The translations under genes were made by a program, and so were the position numbers. A model generated the notes under the pieces. The model did no database searches and was not told the origin of the DNA. It saw only the letters and a program-made list of their open reading frames with translations. Positions 7,058-16,423 of a DNA stretch of 64,000 bases are shown here, piece by piece. How positions within the stretch are numbered: the stretch's first letter is position 1; each line of letters begins with the position of its first letter. Origin of the DNA: Singulisphaera sp. GP187. Lineage in GTDB: Bacteria > Planctomycetota > GCA-002687715. The stretch lies in NCBI GenBank assembly GCA_945907755.1, contig CAMDTN010000003.1, positions 57,429 through 121,428 of the forward strand, in the 5' to 3' direction.

Positions 7058-8779
7058 TCAGCGCGCCGCTGGCGCAGAGCCTTCAACGACTGTCCAATAA
7101 CGATCGATGGCTAATGGGCCCAATTCCTGCACACTGCCGCCGGGCCAGCGAATGGTGAGCTTCTGGATGCTGCTTTCGGAACCGAGTCCGAAATGCAGAC
7201 GCGGATCGTTGCTGGAGGCATAGCTGCCGCCTGCCATGACTTCGCGCACTTGCGTGCCCTGAGTTGTTTGCAGCGTGATGCGCGCGCCCACAGCGGCGCG
7301 GTTGCATTGGATACCTTTGAGGCTGAAGCCGATCCAGTGGCCCGATGCAGCCGATTGGTTCTTGAACAGCCGCGCGCGGTCGATGTTGTGCATCACAAAC
7401 ATGTCTTGCCGGCCATCGTTGTCGTAATCGATGACCACCGAGCCGCGCCCGACGCGGGGTTCCGCCACATCGCCTTTTTGCGCCGCGCTGAGTTCGGTGA
7501 ATACAGCCTTGCCGTTATTAAATAGGACTTGGTGTGGCTGGCGATAGCGCGTGATCTCGTTCAAGTCCTGCGTGTCGTCCATCACATGGCCGTTGGCTGT
7601 AAAAATATCGAGGTCGCCGTCGTTGTCGAAGTCTGTCAGGTTGTTGCCGAAGCCGAGGTTGACCAGTGTGGGTGCGTGCAGCCCTGCAATGCGTGTGGCG
7701 TAGGTGAACTCTTCGCCGCTGCCCAAATAGAGCGCGTTCGTTTCCATGCTCAGGTTCGTGACATAGACATCGATGTTGCCGTCGTTGTTGACATCGCCGG
7801 TGGCCACGCCCATGCCCGCTTCGGTCTTGCCGTCGTCGTTGTGACTGCAACCCAGCCAAACGCCTTGTTCTTCAAACTTGCCGCCGCCGAGGTTGCGATA
7901 GAGCTGATTCGGCGTCGAATCGTTCGCCACATAGATGTCGGGCAATCCGTCGTTGCCCACGAAGTCGGCGATGCCGAGGCCCAAGCCTTTGCCATCGACA
8001 TCAACCAAACCGCTATCAGCGCTGGCATCTTCAAAGGTGCCGTCACCGCGGTTGCGATAGAAGCGATCTGCGGAGTGCCGGTACACATCGGGATGGCAGG
8101 TGGACACCTTGCCTTCAGTGAGCTTGCCGCAAGGCCGGTGCTTGGCCACAGTGAAATCGAGATAGTTCACGACGAAGATGTCCAAGTCGCCGTCGGGCTC
8201 GGCATCGAAGAAGGCGCCGCTAACGCTCCAGCTCGAGTCGCCAACGCCGGCGGCTGCAGTGACATCCGCAAATGTGCCATCGCCATTGTTGCGCAGCAGC
8301 ACATTGGCGCCGAAGTTCAGCAAGTACAGATCGGCGTCGCCATCGTTGTCGTAGTCGCCGGCGATGACACCTTGGCCATAACCGCTGCCGACTGCGTGCG
8401 CCTTCTCTGTGACATCATCAAAGCTGCCGTCGCCGCGATTGCGATAGAGCTTGTTGGTGCCGGGTTCGACGACGGTGTCAGTGCCGGGAATGCGCCCAGA
8501 TTCCAACACGTACAGGTCCATGTATCCGTCGCTGTCGAAATCCAACACCGCGGCACCGGCTCCCATGGTCTCAACGATGTACTTCTTGCCGCTGCCACCT
8601 GCGTGGTGCACAAAGTCAATGCGCGAGGCGCTGGTGACATCCGCGAACAGGCCACCAGCGCTTGGTGCCGCTGCGGCTGGCTTCGCCAATTCACTGGAAT
8701 TCGGAGTGGCGCTTTGGTCGGAACACGCGCAAAAAATAACGAGCAGCGCCGCAAGCGTGGCGTAGCGAGGAAGCAACAT
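7058..8779 (-). CDS. CRTAC1-family lipoprotein: FG-GAP/VCBS beta-propeller with ASPIC/UnbV C-terminus
   Basis: The 573-residue protein has a hydrophobic leader ending in a Cys (LVIFCAC, a loose lipobox). At least seven FG-GAP/VCBS blades follow, each with a DxDxDG-type calcium loop such as DFDSDGYMDLYV, DYDNDGDADLYL, DVNNDGNIDVYV and DFDNDGDLDIFT. The last 90 residues form an ASPIC/UnbV domain (GARITLQTTQGTQVREV, GGSYASSNDPRLHFGLG, KLTIRWPGGSVQEL). Such proteins are surface or periplasmic and presumably bind ligands in a calcium-stabilised propeller; their substrates are unknown. The start lies six bases after the end of the upstream TPR gene, and pairs of this kind are common in planctomycetes and acidobacteria. 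Confidence 0.9.
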   Translation of the reverse strand: MLLPRYATLAALLVIFCACSDQSATPNSSELAKPAAAAPSAGGLFADVTSASRIDFVHHAGGSGKKYIVETMGAGAAVLDFDSDGYMDLYVLESGRIPGTDTVVEPGTNKLYRNRGDGSFDDVTEKAHAVGSGYGQGVIAGDYDNDGDADLYLLNFGANVLLRNNGDGTFADVTAAAGVGDSSWSVSGAFFDAEPDGDLDIFVVNYLDFTVAKHRPCGKLTEGKVSTCHPDVYRHSADRFYRNRGDGTFEDASADSGLVDVDGKGLGLGIADFVGNDGLPDIYVANDSTPNQLYRNLGGGKFEEQGVWLGCSHNDDGKTEAGMGVATGDVNNDGNIDVYVTNLSMETNALYLGSGEEFTYATRIAGLHAPTLVNLGFGNNLTDFDNDGDLDIFTANGHVMDDTQDLNEITRYRQPHQVLFNNGKAVFTELSAAQKGDVAEPRVGRGSVVIDYDNDGRQDMFVMHNIDRARLFKNQSAASGHWIGFSLKGIQCNRAAVGARITLQTTQGTQVREVMAGGSYASSNDPRLHFGLGSESSIQKLTIRWPGGSVQELGPLAIDRYWTVVEGSAPAAR

Positions 8780-8784
8780 GCGGC

Positions 8785-9840
8785 CTACCTTCCTTGTTGC
8801 AGTAACTGGCGCGCGGCTTCTTCCGCGCGGTCGGCTTCTTCGCGCGCACCCAACAGGCGCAGCGCTTTGGACATCTGGAAAAACACCGTGGAACCTGGAG
8901 CTGTGCGGCGCAGAGTGTCCAGATGCGTCATTGCATCGCGCGCGCGACCGGCCTCCAGCAAGAGCTTGACCAACTCAATGCGCAGCGCGGCGTTGTTTTG
9001 GTTTATCTTGACCGCCGTCTCGGTGTACTCGATGCGTTCGTTCAGCGCGGCCAACGCTTTGAAGCGCGTGAATTCGGCCTTGGCTTCTTCCTTGCGCCCC
9101 AGTCTTTGCAACGCGCGCGATAGGTTCCAAAGCGCGCCCACATGCCCCGACACTTTTCCAAGCACTTGGCGCATAGTCACAATGGCGGCCTCGACAGCGC
9201 CTTCGCCCAATTGTGTGCGCCCCAGCAAGAACAACGCTTCAATGTTGCTCGGCTCCAGCGCGGTTGCCATTTGCAGCGCGGTCAGTGCGCCCTTGCTGTC
9301 GCTCACATCCGTGCGCGCCAAGCCAAGGCTGTACCACGCCTGAGCGTGCTTGGGGCTGTGTGCAACACACGCTTCAAAGTCGGCAATGGCGGGCGAATAC
9401 TCCGCGGCTTCCAAAGAGCACAGGCCGCGGTTGTAGAACCACACGCCGTAGTTGGGGTCGGTGCGTGGGCCGATGGTGAGTGCGCGAGTGAGCGCCTCAC
9501 GAGCAGCCAGCGGCTTGCCGTTATCCAAGAGGCATTTGGCGTAGGCCTGAAACCAAGCGCCCTTCGCTTGCGGCGCTGCGATGGCAATTTGCAGCCAGTT
9601 CTCGGCATCTTTGATCTTGTAGAGCTGGATGGCGCAGACGCCTACCCAATAGGCGAGTTCAGGAGTGGGCGCCGCGGAGTAAGCGGCCGTGTAGGCGACA
9701 GCAGCGGCTTCGTAGTTGCCGCGCTGGAAATGCTGCTGCCCTTCGGCGATGGTTGCCGCGACGGGCTGTTGCGATAGTGCAAGCGAGCAAAGAAAAACCA
9801 GTGTCAGGAAGGTGCGCACGCGCTGGACTGTATCAGCCAA
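8785..9840 (-). CDS. Secreted TPR-repeat protein
   Basis: The 351-residue protein has a short signal peptide (RTFLTLVFLCSLALSQ) and about eight tetratricopeptide units, for example GQQHFQRGNYEAAAVAYTAA, WYSLGLARTDVSDSKGALTA and LFLLGRTQLGEGAVEAAIVT. TPR arrays mediate protein-protein contacts. The start used here is a TTG at 9840; a GTG at 9819 would give an equally good signal peptide. The CRTAC1 gene follows after five bases, so the two are very probably cotranscribed and may form a periplasmic complex. No catalytic motif is visible. Confidence 0.8.
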   Translation of the reverse strand: MADTVQRVRTFLTLVFLCSLALSQQPVAATIAEGQQHFQRGNYEAAAVAYTAAYSAAPTPELAYWVGVCAIQLYKIKDAENWLQIAIAAPQAKGAWFQAYAKCLLDNGKPLAAREALTRALTIGPRTDPNYGVWFYNRGLCSLEAAEYSPAIADFEACVAHSPKHAQAWYSLGLARTDVSDSKGALTALQMATALEPSNIEALFLLGRTQLGEGAVEAAIVTMRQVLGKVSGHVGALWNLSRALQRLGRKEEAKAEFTRFKALAALNERIEYTETAVKINQNNAALRIELVKLLLEAGRARDAMTHLDTLRRTAPGSTVFFQMSKALRLLGAREEADRAEEAARQLLQQGR

Positions 9841-9891
9841 TGCGACCTACGGGCTTGAGCACGCGGGAGCACAGTGCGGCGCTGACTTCGA

Positions 9892-11523
9892 TCACAGCGT
9901 CTTCACCCAATTGCGAAAATCTTTGTCCAAGGCGTCGAAATCCACATCCTTGAAGGCCAGATCCACGGCGCCATCCAAGATCTTCCCAATCTCGTCGCCC
10001 ATCAGGCGCATCCTGCGCATCATCTTCTTGTCTTCGTCGCTGGTCTTGTCGTCCTTAGCGTCTTTCTCGTCTTGTTCCTTGTTGAAGACTTGGGTCTTGG
10101 CAACCAACTCTTTGTAGTACATGTCTGGAATGTCTTGCCAGCGTTTGTTCTTGGTCACCTTGCGCAAGAAATAAACCAGCGCCCAGCCTTGGGCGTATTT
10201 GAATCCGCCGTTGGTGTAGTACTCCGATTGGGGATAGCGCACCAATGATTTCACTGGGATCAGGTCGTTGCCTTTGCCCATGTGGTCCTTCAAGTGGCCG
10301 ACGCGCCAATCGAAGGTGTCGATCTTGACCGACTGCCCGCCAATGGTGGAGCCAGCAAAGTAGTCGCCGTGCCCTTCGTTGAACCACGAATGCGGCGCCA
10401 GATCACCTGCCGCATAGAAGATGTATTGGTGGAACGCCTCGTGATACATCACCGATTTGCAGTACTCGCGCGAGTTCTTCTTCGACTCGCCGGTGAAGCG
10501 CGTGAACAGAACCAATTCTTCTTTCTCGCTGTTCCAATAGCCGGCAGAGCCCTGCGGGCCGCCGTAGCCGTGGTAATCCGCTTGGTTTGAAAACACGCGC
10601 ACGGTGCTGATCTCGGTAATCGGTTTCAGCGGCGGGAACAGTTTCTCGTACACCTTGGCGCGAATGATCTCGATTTCCTTGCTGAGCTCTGTGAGGAAGC
10701 CCTTCTCGGGCTCATCGCTCAAGAAAACATAGTTTTTGCTGTCCGTTGCGTACCAGCCGGGATTGCCAGTGATGCTGGCGCGAATGGCTTCGCGCTTTGC
10801 GGGCCCTTCCAGTTTGGTGATGTCGCGATTGACCGTGGCGGCGCCTGGCTGGCCTTCCGGCGGAAACAGCTTGAAGCTCTGAATGCTCTTCAAGTAGATC
10901 TCTGCCCAGTTCTTCTTGTAGGTTTCTTCGAAGGCGGTGTAGACCACGCCCCATTCCACATTGTCGCCAGTGAACACAGCGACACAGATGGTCTGTGCGC
11001 GCGCGCCCCATTCCGCGCTCCAGCCCTTCAATGCACCCGCCTTGATGTCCTTCTTGGTGTAGCGCTTCGCGGCGCCTTCGTACTCGTTCTCAATCCACTC
11101 TTCCATGGACTTCGGTTCTGCCTTCTTGCCAAACCTGATCACGGCACCCTTGACTGCCTCCTCAACACTTCCCTCACTCACGGGCTTCACTTCTTCCGCG
11201 GGTTTGTTGGGCGCGGTTGTGGTGCCCGGCAGCGGCACTCGCAGAATGCGCAGCTCGGCCACCTGCGCTTCGTTGTATTGCTCGTAAGCCCCGCGGCGTT
11301 CAAGCTCGGCCATGTCCGGTTTCCAGCAACCCACGACATACTTCGTGCCGGTTTCCACCGTGGTGGACTTCCAACCTTTGATGGGGCGGATGCTGTAGCC
11401 CCACTCTTTGATCTTCTGCACATCGCCGAGTTCTGCTGGGCCTAGGAAAGCGAGAGGCGCAAGCACCAGAGCGAATAGGACGGCATTGCTGGGCAGTTTG
11501 ATGAACGGGCTCCTTGCGGGCAC
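9892..11523 (-). CDS. Secreted gluzincin-like metalloprotease (DUF1570-type)
   Basis: The 543-residue protein starts with a hydrophobic leader (LPSNAVLFALVLAPLAFLG). The last third carries SVMYHEAFHQYIFYAA, a HExxH zinc site, followed about 15 residues later by WFNEGHGDYFAG, whose Glu is the likely third ligand; this is the arrangement of DUF1570-type gluzincins. The tail is strongly charged (DEKDAKDDKTSDEDKK) and looks like a flexible linker before a final helix. Residues 30-280 have no recognised domain. The GTG start at 11523 lacks a Shine-Dalgarno, whereas an AAGGAG lies just inside the gene with no ATG, GTG or TTG properly spaced behind it, so the exact N-terminus is uncertain. Confidence 0.75.
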   Translation of the reverse strand: MPARSPFIKLPSNAVLFALVLAPLAFLGPAELGDVQKIKEWGYSIRPIKGWKSTTVETGTKYVVGCWKPDMAELERRGAYEQYNEAQVAELRILRVPLPGTTTAPNKPAEEVKPVSEGSVEEAVKGAVIRFGKKAEPKSMEEWIENEYEGAAKRYTKKDIKAGALKGWSAEWGARAQTICVAVFTGDNVEWGVVYTAFEETYKKNWAEIYLKSIQSFKLFPPEGQPGAATVNRDITKLEGPAKREAIRASITGNPGWYATDSKNYVFLSDEPEKGFLTELSKEIEIIRAKVYEKLFPPLKPITEISTVRVFSNQADYHGYGGPQGSAGYWNSEKEELVLFTRFTGESKKNSREYCKSVMYHEAFHQYIFYAAGDLAPHSWFNEGHGDYFAGSTIGGQSVKIDTFDWRVGHLKDHMGKGNDLIPVKSLVRYPQSEYYTNGGFKYAQGWALVYFLRKVTKNKRWQDIPDMYYKELVAKTQVFNKEQDEKDAKDDKTSDEDKKMMRRMRLMGDEIGKILDGAVDLAFKDVDFDALDKDFRNWVKTL

Positions 11524-11765
11524 TTGGACGCATGCGGGGGAACCCCGACTCCGTTCATTGAGGAACCGAGACGAAGTCGTGCCACCCGCGTGTCCGGGCC
11601 CATCATCTCACGGTTTAGTGCTCCCGTGCAGGTTTCCTTGGGGCCCGCCCAATTGCGCCATTCAGATTCAAGCGTCGCCGCGCACCTTCCGATGGTGATA
11701 CAGACCGTCCGTCTGATTGGGTCACCGCTACGACCCATTCCTACGCCGGTTGAAAGGCAGCTTTC

Positions 11766-13079
11766 ATGGACCCGCGACCCCCCGAGGCCTCCTCGGATTC
11801 ACAGCCCCGCCAGCCCCGCAAGATCGCCATCATCTCGGCGGAATACCCACCAGAGACCGCGGCGGGGGGCATCGGCACCTACGCGGCAACCGTGGCCCCA
11901 GCGTTGGCCCGGGCGGGCTGCGAAGTCACTGTGGTCTCGCGCAGCCTGAACGGCAGCGACAGTTTGGAACAGCGCGACGGCGTGCGACTCTTGCGTTTGG
12001 TGGACTTGGCCCCTCCGGAAGGGTTTTGGGCTGCCCCGTTTGAACAGGCACATGTGCGCGCGGCGCAGGATTACTACCAGCGGGCCTACACCGTTGCCGT
12101 CGCTTTCATGACCATGCCCGAATTGGCGGGCAACGAATTGATCGAAGTTGCGGACTGGGGCGGGGAAGGCGCGTTGCTGCGAGCGGCATTGGCAGACACG
12201 CCCATCGTGGTCCGCTTCCACACACCTGCGCGCTTGGTGGCTCGCTGGAATGGTGTGGGCCAAGGTGCAGACCGCGGTTTCTGGGATGCGCTGCACGCCC
12301 TGGAAACTATGGCGGTGTCCAACGCTTCGGCTTGGACTTGCCCCTCGCAATGGATGGCGCGCCCCTGCGAAGAACTCTTTGGGTTAGTGCCGGGCAGCGT
12401 GCAAGCCATTCCGAATCCGTTCGATGCTGCGGCATTTGCAGCAACGACAGGTGCTGCTGCTGCGATTGGGCACATATCGCCAAACGCCGTGCGCGGCAGC
12501 GACATTGTCACCATCGGTCGCGTGGAAGCGCGCAAGGGTGTGGTTGAAGGGGCACATGCCATCGCCAAAGTGTTGGCGCTGCTGCCCGAAGCGCGCTGGG
12601 TGTTGGCAGGGGCCGATACACGCACCGCACCGGACGGTGGCAGCATGGCGCGGTTCTTGCGCGCGTTGCTGCCCGAAGACTTGCGCGGGCGCGTCGTCGT
12701 GACGGGCTCGCTGCCACGCGAACAACTGCCTGCGTTGCTCAGCCACGCTGGGGTGGTTTTTCTGCCCTCGCGTCACGAGAATTTTCCATACACCTGCCTC
12801 GAAGCCATGGCTACCGGCGCGCCGGTGGTCGCGTCAAAGCACGGAGGCATGGCGGAGATGGTTCAGAATGGATGGAGCGGCTTGCTGAGCGACCCCGCAG
12901 ATGCCGACGCCACTGCAAAGGCGCTGTTGCGCGTGCTCCTGCAACCGTGCGTGGCCGAAACCCTCGGGCGCGGCGCTGCCGCCGCTGTGAAGCGTTTCGA
13001 CCCGGATGCAGTGGCCGCGCGGCTGCACGCGCAGTACGCAAACACTGTTGCTGCTGCCGCAGCGGAGGTGCGTTCATGA
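11766..13079 (+). CDS. GT4-family (GT-B) glycosyltransferase
   Basis: The 437-residue protein has the two Rossmann domains of family 4 transferases. The N-terminal one contains KIAIISAEYPPETAAGGIGT, the acceptor-side Gly-rich loop. The C-terminal one contains DIVTIGRVEARKGVVEG and the donor-binding SRHENFPYTCLEAMATG with the E-x7-E motif. It probably transfers a hexose from a nucleotide sugar to a growing glycan in the cytoplasm. GAAAGG lies nine bases before the ATG. Its stop overlaps the start of the triple-fusion gene (ATGA). Position next to the flg operon suggests a role in flagellar or surface glycan synthesis; acceptor and sugar are unknown. Confidence 0.88.
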   Translation: MDPRPPEASSDSQPRQPRKIAIISAEYPPETAAGGIGTYAATVAPALARAGCEVTVVSRSLNGSDSLEQRDGVRLLRLVDLAPPEGFWAAPFEQAHVRAAQDYYQRAYTVAVAFMTMPELAGNELIEVADWGGEGALLRAALADTPIVVRFHTPARLVARWNGVGQGADRGFWDALHALETMAVSNASAWTCPSQWMARPCEELFGLVPGSVQAIPNPFDAAAFAATTGAAAAIGHISPNAVRGSDIVTIGRVEARKGVVEGAHAIAKVLALLPEARWVLAGADTRTAPDGGSMARFLRALLPEDLRGRVVVTGSLPREQLPALLSHAGVVFLPSRHENFPYTCLEAMATGAPVVASKHGGMAEMVQNGWSGLLSDPADADATAKALLRVLLQPCVAETLGRGAAAAVKRFDPDAVAARLHAQYANTVAAAAAEVRS

Positions 13080-16000
13080 TCCCGTGCCGCATCCTCATCA
13101 GCGATGTGTGGTCCATTCACAACGCGGGGGACCGCGCCATCTTGGAAGCACTGCTGCTGGAACTGCGCCGCCGCTGGCCGCAAGCCAACATCACAGTGGC
13201 CGCGCGTTTCCCCGAAACTTGCACGGGCCTTGGGCCGGTGACAGTGCTGCGCGACCCGCTGGCCTTTGATGCCGCCGCATTGCAAGCACAGATCGCACAT
13301 CGTTACGGTTCCGATGCAGCGTTAGATGCCTTGTGCACTGCCATTGAGTCCGCAGATCTTGTGGTCAGCACCGGTGGATACTTCCTGAACGCATCGCCCA
13401 ACAACGCGTTCGAGTTTGTCTTTCTCTCACGATTACTGCGCTATCAACTTGCGCTCGATCGCGGCATCCCAGTGGCGCTGCTGGCGCAATCCTTTGGGCC
13501 ATTCACCACGCCGCAATTGCAACATGCCGCGCGCAGCACATTGGTGCGCGTGCCGCTGATCACCGCACGCGATGTCGATGGCTTCGCCGCTTTGCACTTC
13601 AGTGGCATCGCGCCGCAGTGCATGCTGACCGCCGACATGGCAGCTCTGTTGCCAGTGGCGCCAGAAGCTGAAGTCGACGCCGCAGTGCGGCGTTGGAACA
13701 TCCCGCCGGGCGCCTTCGCTATCAGCGTGCGCCAGTATCCAGGCACACCGGTGGGGGCCTTCGCCGCTGTGGCGCAAATCGCCGACCGCATTGTGGAAAA
13801 AACTGGACTACCGATTCTGCTGATCGGCACCACGGTGCCGCCGGCGCAGCACGCCGAAATCGTGCGCACGGAACGCGCACTGGGCAACGACGATTCGCTC
13901 GCGTTGGCCGAAGTGCTTGCAGCCATGCGTCACAAAGACCGCGCCGTGCTGGTGAACGAAGCGCTGCCGCCGCGCGTGCTGAAAGGTGTGCTGGGGCGTT
14001 GCCACGCATTCTTAGCCACGCGCATGCACGCGGCGATTCTGGCCACCACAGCGGGAACGCCCACGCTGGGTATTGCGTACGAACCCAAAGTGATCGGCTG
14101 GTTCGATCAGTTGGGGCTACCTCAGATGGTGCTGCCGTTGAGCGCCATGAATGCAGCCGAACTTGAATGCGGCACCAATGCACTGTTGGAGCAAGCGGCT
14201 GCGCTGCGCGCCCACTTGGAAATGGTGCGGCCTGAAGTGGAACTGCGCGCACGCATGAATTTCGATGCATTGGAACTGTTGTGTGCAGCGCTGCCTGAAC
14301 CAGCTGGCGCAAGCGTCGCGCCGTCAGCGGAGGCCCCGCCCGCTGCCGCGGACGCGCGCCAATCGTGGGAGAGCGAGAGCCATCACTACGACACGCTGCA
14401 CACGCGCTTGCGCAAAGTGGCGGAATTCGTCGATTCATTGCCCGGCACACGCGTGCTGGACATCGGCTGCAGTGCAGGCACTCTCGGTGCAGCGCTGCAA
14501 CCGCGTTGGACTTATCACGGCTGCGACATTTCCGCCTCGGCGGTGGCCAGTGCGCCGCGGGGCACTTGTGTGGCGTGGGATTTGGAAACCGGTTTGCCGC
14601 CCTTCGACGGCCAGCCCTACGACGTGATTACGGCGTCGGGCATCCTCGAATACATCGCCGATGTGCCCAAGTTGTTGCGCACGGCGCAGGCGCGCTTGAA
14701 ACTCGGCGGGTCCTTGGTGGTTTCGTACTTCAACATGCAGCATGTGTCGCGGCGCGGCACCAATGCCTTCCGTCACGAGCACTGGAAAAACAACTGGAGT
14801 GCGGCGCAGTTCCGCGAGCAGTTGGAACAAGCGGGGTTCAGTGTGGCCACAACCACCTTCAGCACGCGCGGCAACGCGAGTGCGCCAGATGTGCGCGACG
14901 AAGCCGCAGTGTTGGCCGCTGAAGCGGCGCAAGACTGGAGCGCAACCAACATCGACGACCTTGCGCACACACTGATCTACACATGCACATCGGTCGCGGC
15001 AACGCCCCATTGTGATGTCAGCGTCGTCATTCCAGCGTGGAACAGGCTGGATCTGCTGGCCCCAGTGCTGGAGGGCTTTGTTCGCGAAGCTACTGGAAAA
15101 TCCGTCGAGATCATCGTTGTGGACGACGGTTCGGAACCGCCGGTGGCCACGCTGCTGGCAGCAATGGGCCAGCCCGCATGCGTGCGCGTGGTGCGCCACG
15201 AAAAAAACAGCGGCCGCGGCGCAGCCTTGAACACGGGCTTTGCGCAAGCGCACGGTGACATCGTCATTGTGTGCGACAGCGACATCGTTCCAGAACCGAA
15301 CTTCATCGACGATCATGTGCGCTTTCATGCGCACCATCGCGACGCGAAGGCCACATGCTGCGGGGCCTTGGTATGGGGCGTGGATGCCGGCTTGCTCGGG
15401 CGACTCTTAGGAGCGCGCTCCAATCCGCGATTGGAAGGCGGTGATCTGGAAGGCGCAGATGCGCATGGCGCATTCGGTCCCGTGGGGCGTTCGTTGCCCT
15501 GGACTCAGTGGTACACCGACAATTGGTCGTTCAAGCGCGCGGGATTCAGCGCGGAAGAAATGCGCTTCGACAGCAGTTATCGCGCTTGGGGTTTTGAAGA
15601 CCTTGAACTTGGGCGCAGATTGGCGCTGAGCGGCGCTACCAACACGCTTATGAGCGCAGCTCGCGGGCGCCACCTGAAGCCCGCCACTTTTGACGGCTTG
15701 CGCTCGTGCTTCGCTCGTTCGGTGCCCAACTTGCTGTTGTTGGCCCAAGCCGCACCAACAGAATCGGCCGTGCGCGATTGGATGGGCTGCCGCTGCAGCA
15801 ATCCCAAGGCTCTGGCCGCAGCGGAAAATCTCGTTGCCGCGCACTGGCGCCGCTTGGAAACCCTCGAACGCAATTTCGGCATGTGGGACAGTGCGGTGCC
15901 GGAAGACATGCGCCGTTTCGTAGCCACGGCTCTCTCGGATGCGCTCTTCCGCATTGGCGTGGCGCGCGGTTTCGCGAACAACAATGACAGTGCCACGAGC

Positions 16001-16240
16001 GCGGCCAGCGCAGACCCAACGCCCTTCCTCATGGACTTCGCACCGTTGGCCACAGCATGCATGTTGCTGGGCATTGCGTTGGGCGACGAGGAACCGAGTT
16101 GGGATTTGATGCGGACAGAAGTCACCAACCTTCAGAAAGCCGCGCGCCAACCCGCTGCCTTCGAAATCAATTTCCTAAAACGCATTGCGTTGCATACCGA
16201 CGCGCACGTGGGGCAGGCTGCCTCAGCCGCCGGAGCCTGA
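13076..16240 (+). CDS. Three-domain glycan enzyme: polysaccharide pyruvyltransferase - methyltransferase - GT2 fusion
   Basis: The 1054-residue protein joins three activities. Residues 1 to about 400 are a pyruvyltransferase domain of the CsaB/AmsJ type (VWSIHNAGDRAILEALLLEL, LVVSTGGYFLN, ATRMHAAILATTAGTPTLGI). Residues about 420-620 are a class I SAM methyltransferase (VLDIGCSAGTLGAAL at about 460, ITASGILEYIADV). Residues about 647-875 are a GT2 (DVSVVIPAWNRLD, EIIVVDDGS, DIVIVCDSDIVPEPN, YRAWGFEDLELGRRLAL). The last 180 residues are helical with no known domain. The ATG at 13076 overlaps the GT4 stop. I infer that one polypeptide adds a sugar and decorates it with pyruvate ketal and a methyl group. 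All core motifs look intact, and no frame break is seen at the domain borders. Confidence 0.85.
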   Translation: MIPCRILISDVWSIHNAGDRAILEALLLELRRRWPQANITVAARFPETCTGLGPVTVLRDPLAFDAAALQAQIAHRYGSDAALDALCTAIESADLVVSTGGYFLNASPNNAFEFVFLSRLLRYQLALDRGIPVALLAQSFGPFTTPQLQHAARSTLVRVPLITARDVDGFAALHFSGIAPQCMLTADMAALLPVAPEAEVDAAVRRWNIPPGAFAISVRQYPGTPVGAFAAVAQIADRIVEKTGLPILLIGTTVPPAQHAEIVRTERALGNDDSLALAEVLAAMRHKDRAVLVNEALPPRVLKGVLGRCHAFLATRMHAAILATTAGTPTLGIAYEPKVIGWFDQLGLPQMVLPLSAMNAAELECGTNALLEQAAALRAHLEMVRPEVELRARMNFDALELLCAALPEPAGASVAPSAEAPPAAADARQSWESESHHYDTLHTRLRKVAEFVDSLPGTRVLDIGCSAGTLGAALQPRWTYHGCDISASAVASAPRGTCVAWDLETGLPPFDGQPYDVITASGILEYIADVPKLLRTAQARLKLGGSLVVSYFNMQHVSRRGTNAFRHEHWKNNWSAAQFREQLEQAGFSVATTTFSTRGNASAPDVRDEAAVLAAEAAQDWSATNIDDLAHTLIYTCTSVAATPHCDVSVVIPAWNRLDLLAPVLEGFVREATGKSVEIIVVDDGSEPPVATLLAAMGQPACVRVVRHEKNSGRGAALNTGFAQAHGDIVIVCDSDIVPEPNFIDDHVRFHAHHRDAKATCCGALVWGVDAGLLGRLLGARSNPRLEGGDLEGADAHGAFGPVGRSLPWTQWYTDNWSFKRAGFSAEEMRFDSSYRAWGFEDLELGRRLALSGATNTLMSAARGRHLKPATFDGLRSCFARSVPNLLLLAQAAPTESAVRDWMGCRCSNPKALAAAENLVAAHWRRLETLERNFGMWDSAVPEDMRRFVATALSDALFRIGVARGFANNNDSATSAASADPTPFLMDFAPLATACMLLGIALGDEEPSWDLMRTEVTNLQKAARQPAAFEINFLKRIALHTDAHVGQAASAAGA

Positions 16241-16371
16241 TGCCAAACCCTGCTTTCAGCGCGCGCTGCAATTGGTGCCCGCGCCAATAAACCGCAATTC
16301 CTGAAGGTCTTGCTTTGCGCCATGGCTCAGCACGGCCGTGGCAGCCGCAAAGTGAAATCTTGAAAGTTAAT

Positions 16372-16401
16372 TTGAAGCTCCTTCGCGCCAGTTTTCGATA
16401 A
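16372..16401 (+). promoter_or_regulatory. Possible promoter of the PseG-like gene
   Basis: In the 183-nt gap before the PseG-like gene, an AT-richer stretch contains TTGAAG at 16372-16377 and TTCGATAA at 16394-16401. It can be read as a sigma-70 promoter (18-nt spacer to CGATAA) or as a weak sigma-28 promoter (-10 TTCGATAA, 6/8). The start ATG is 22 nt downstream. Confidence 0.3.
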
Positions 16402-16423
16402 CGGCGCTGGAGTCCCATCAGTC

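Noticed and set aside
7529-9343. 604-codon open frame on the + strand
   Set aside because: It lies antisense to the clear CRTAC1 and TPR genes; its protein has repeated Val/Ala/His patterns typical of a reverse reading of a VCBS repeat array.
12608-12620. GGCCGATAC box on the + strand
   Set aside because: It codes for Ala-Asp-Thr inside the GT4 gene and has no -35 partner; chance match.
14435-15337. 300-codon frame on the - strand
   Set aside because: It is antisense to the methyltransferase and GT2 domains of the triple fusion and shows no protein-like pattern.
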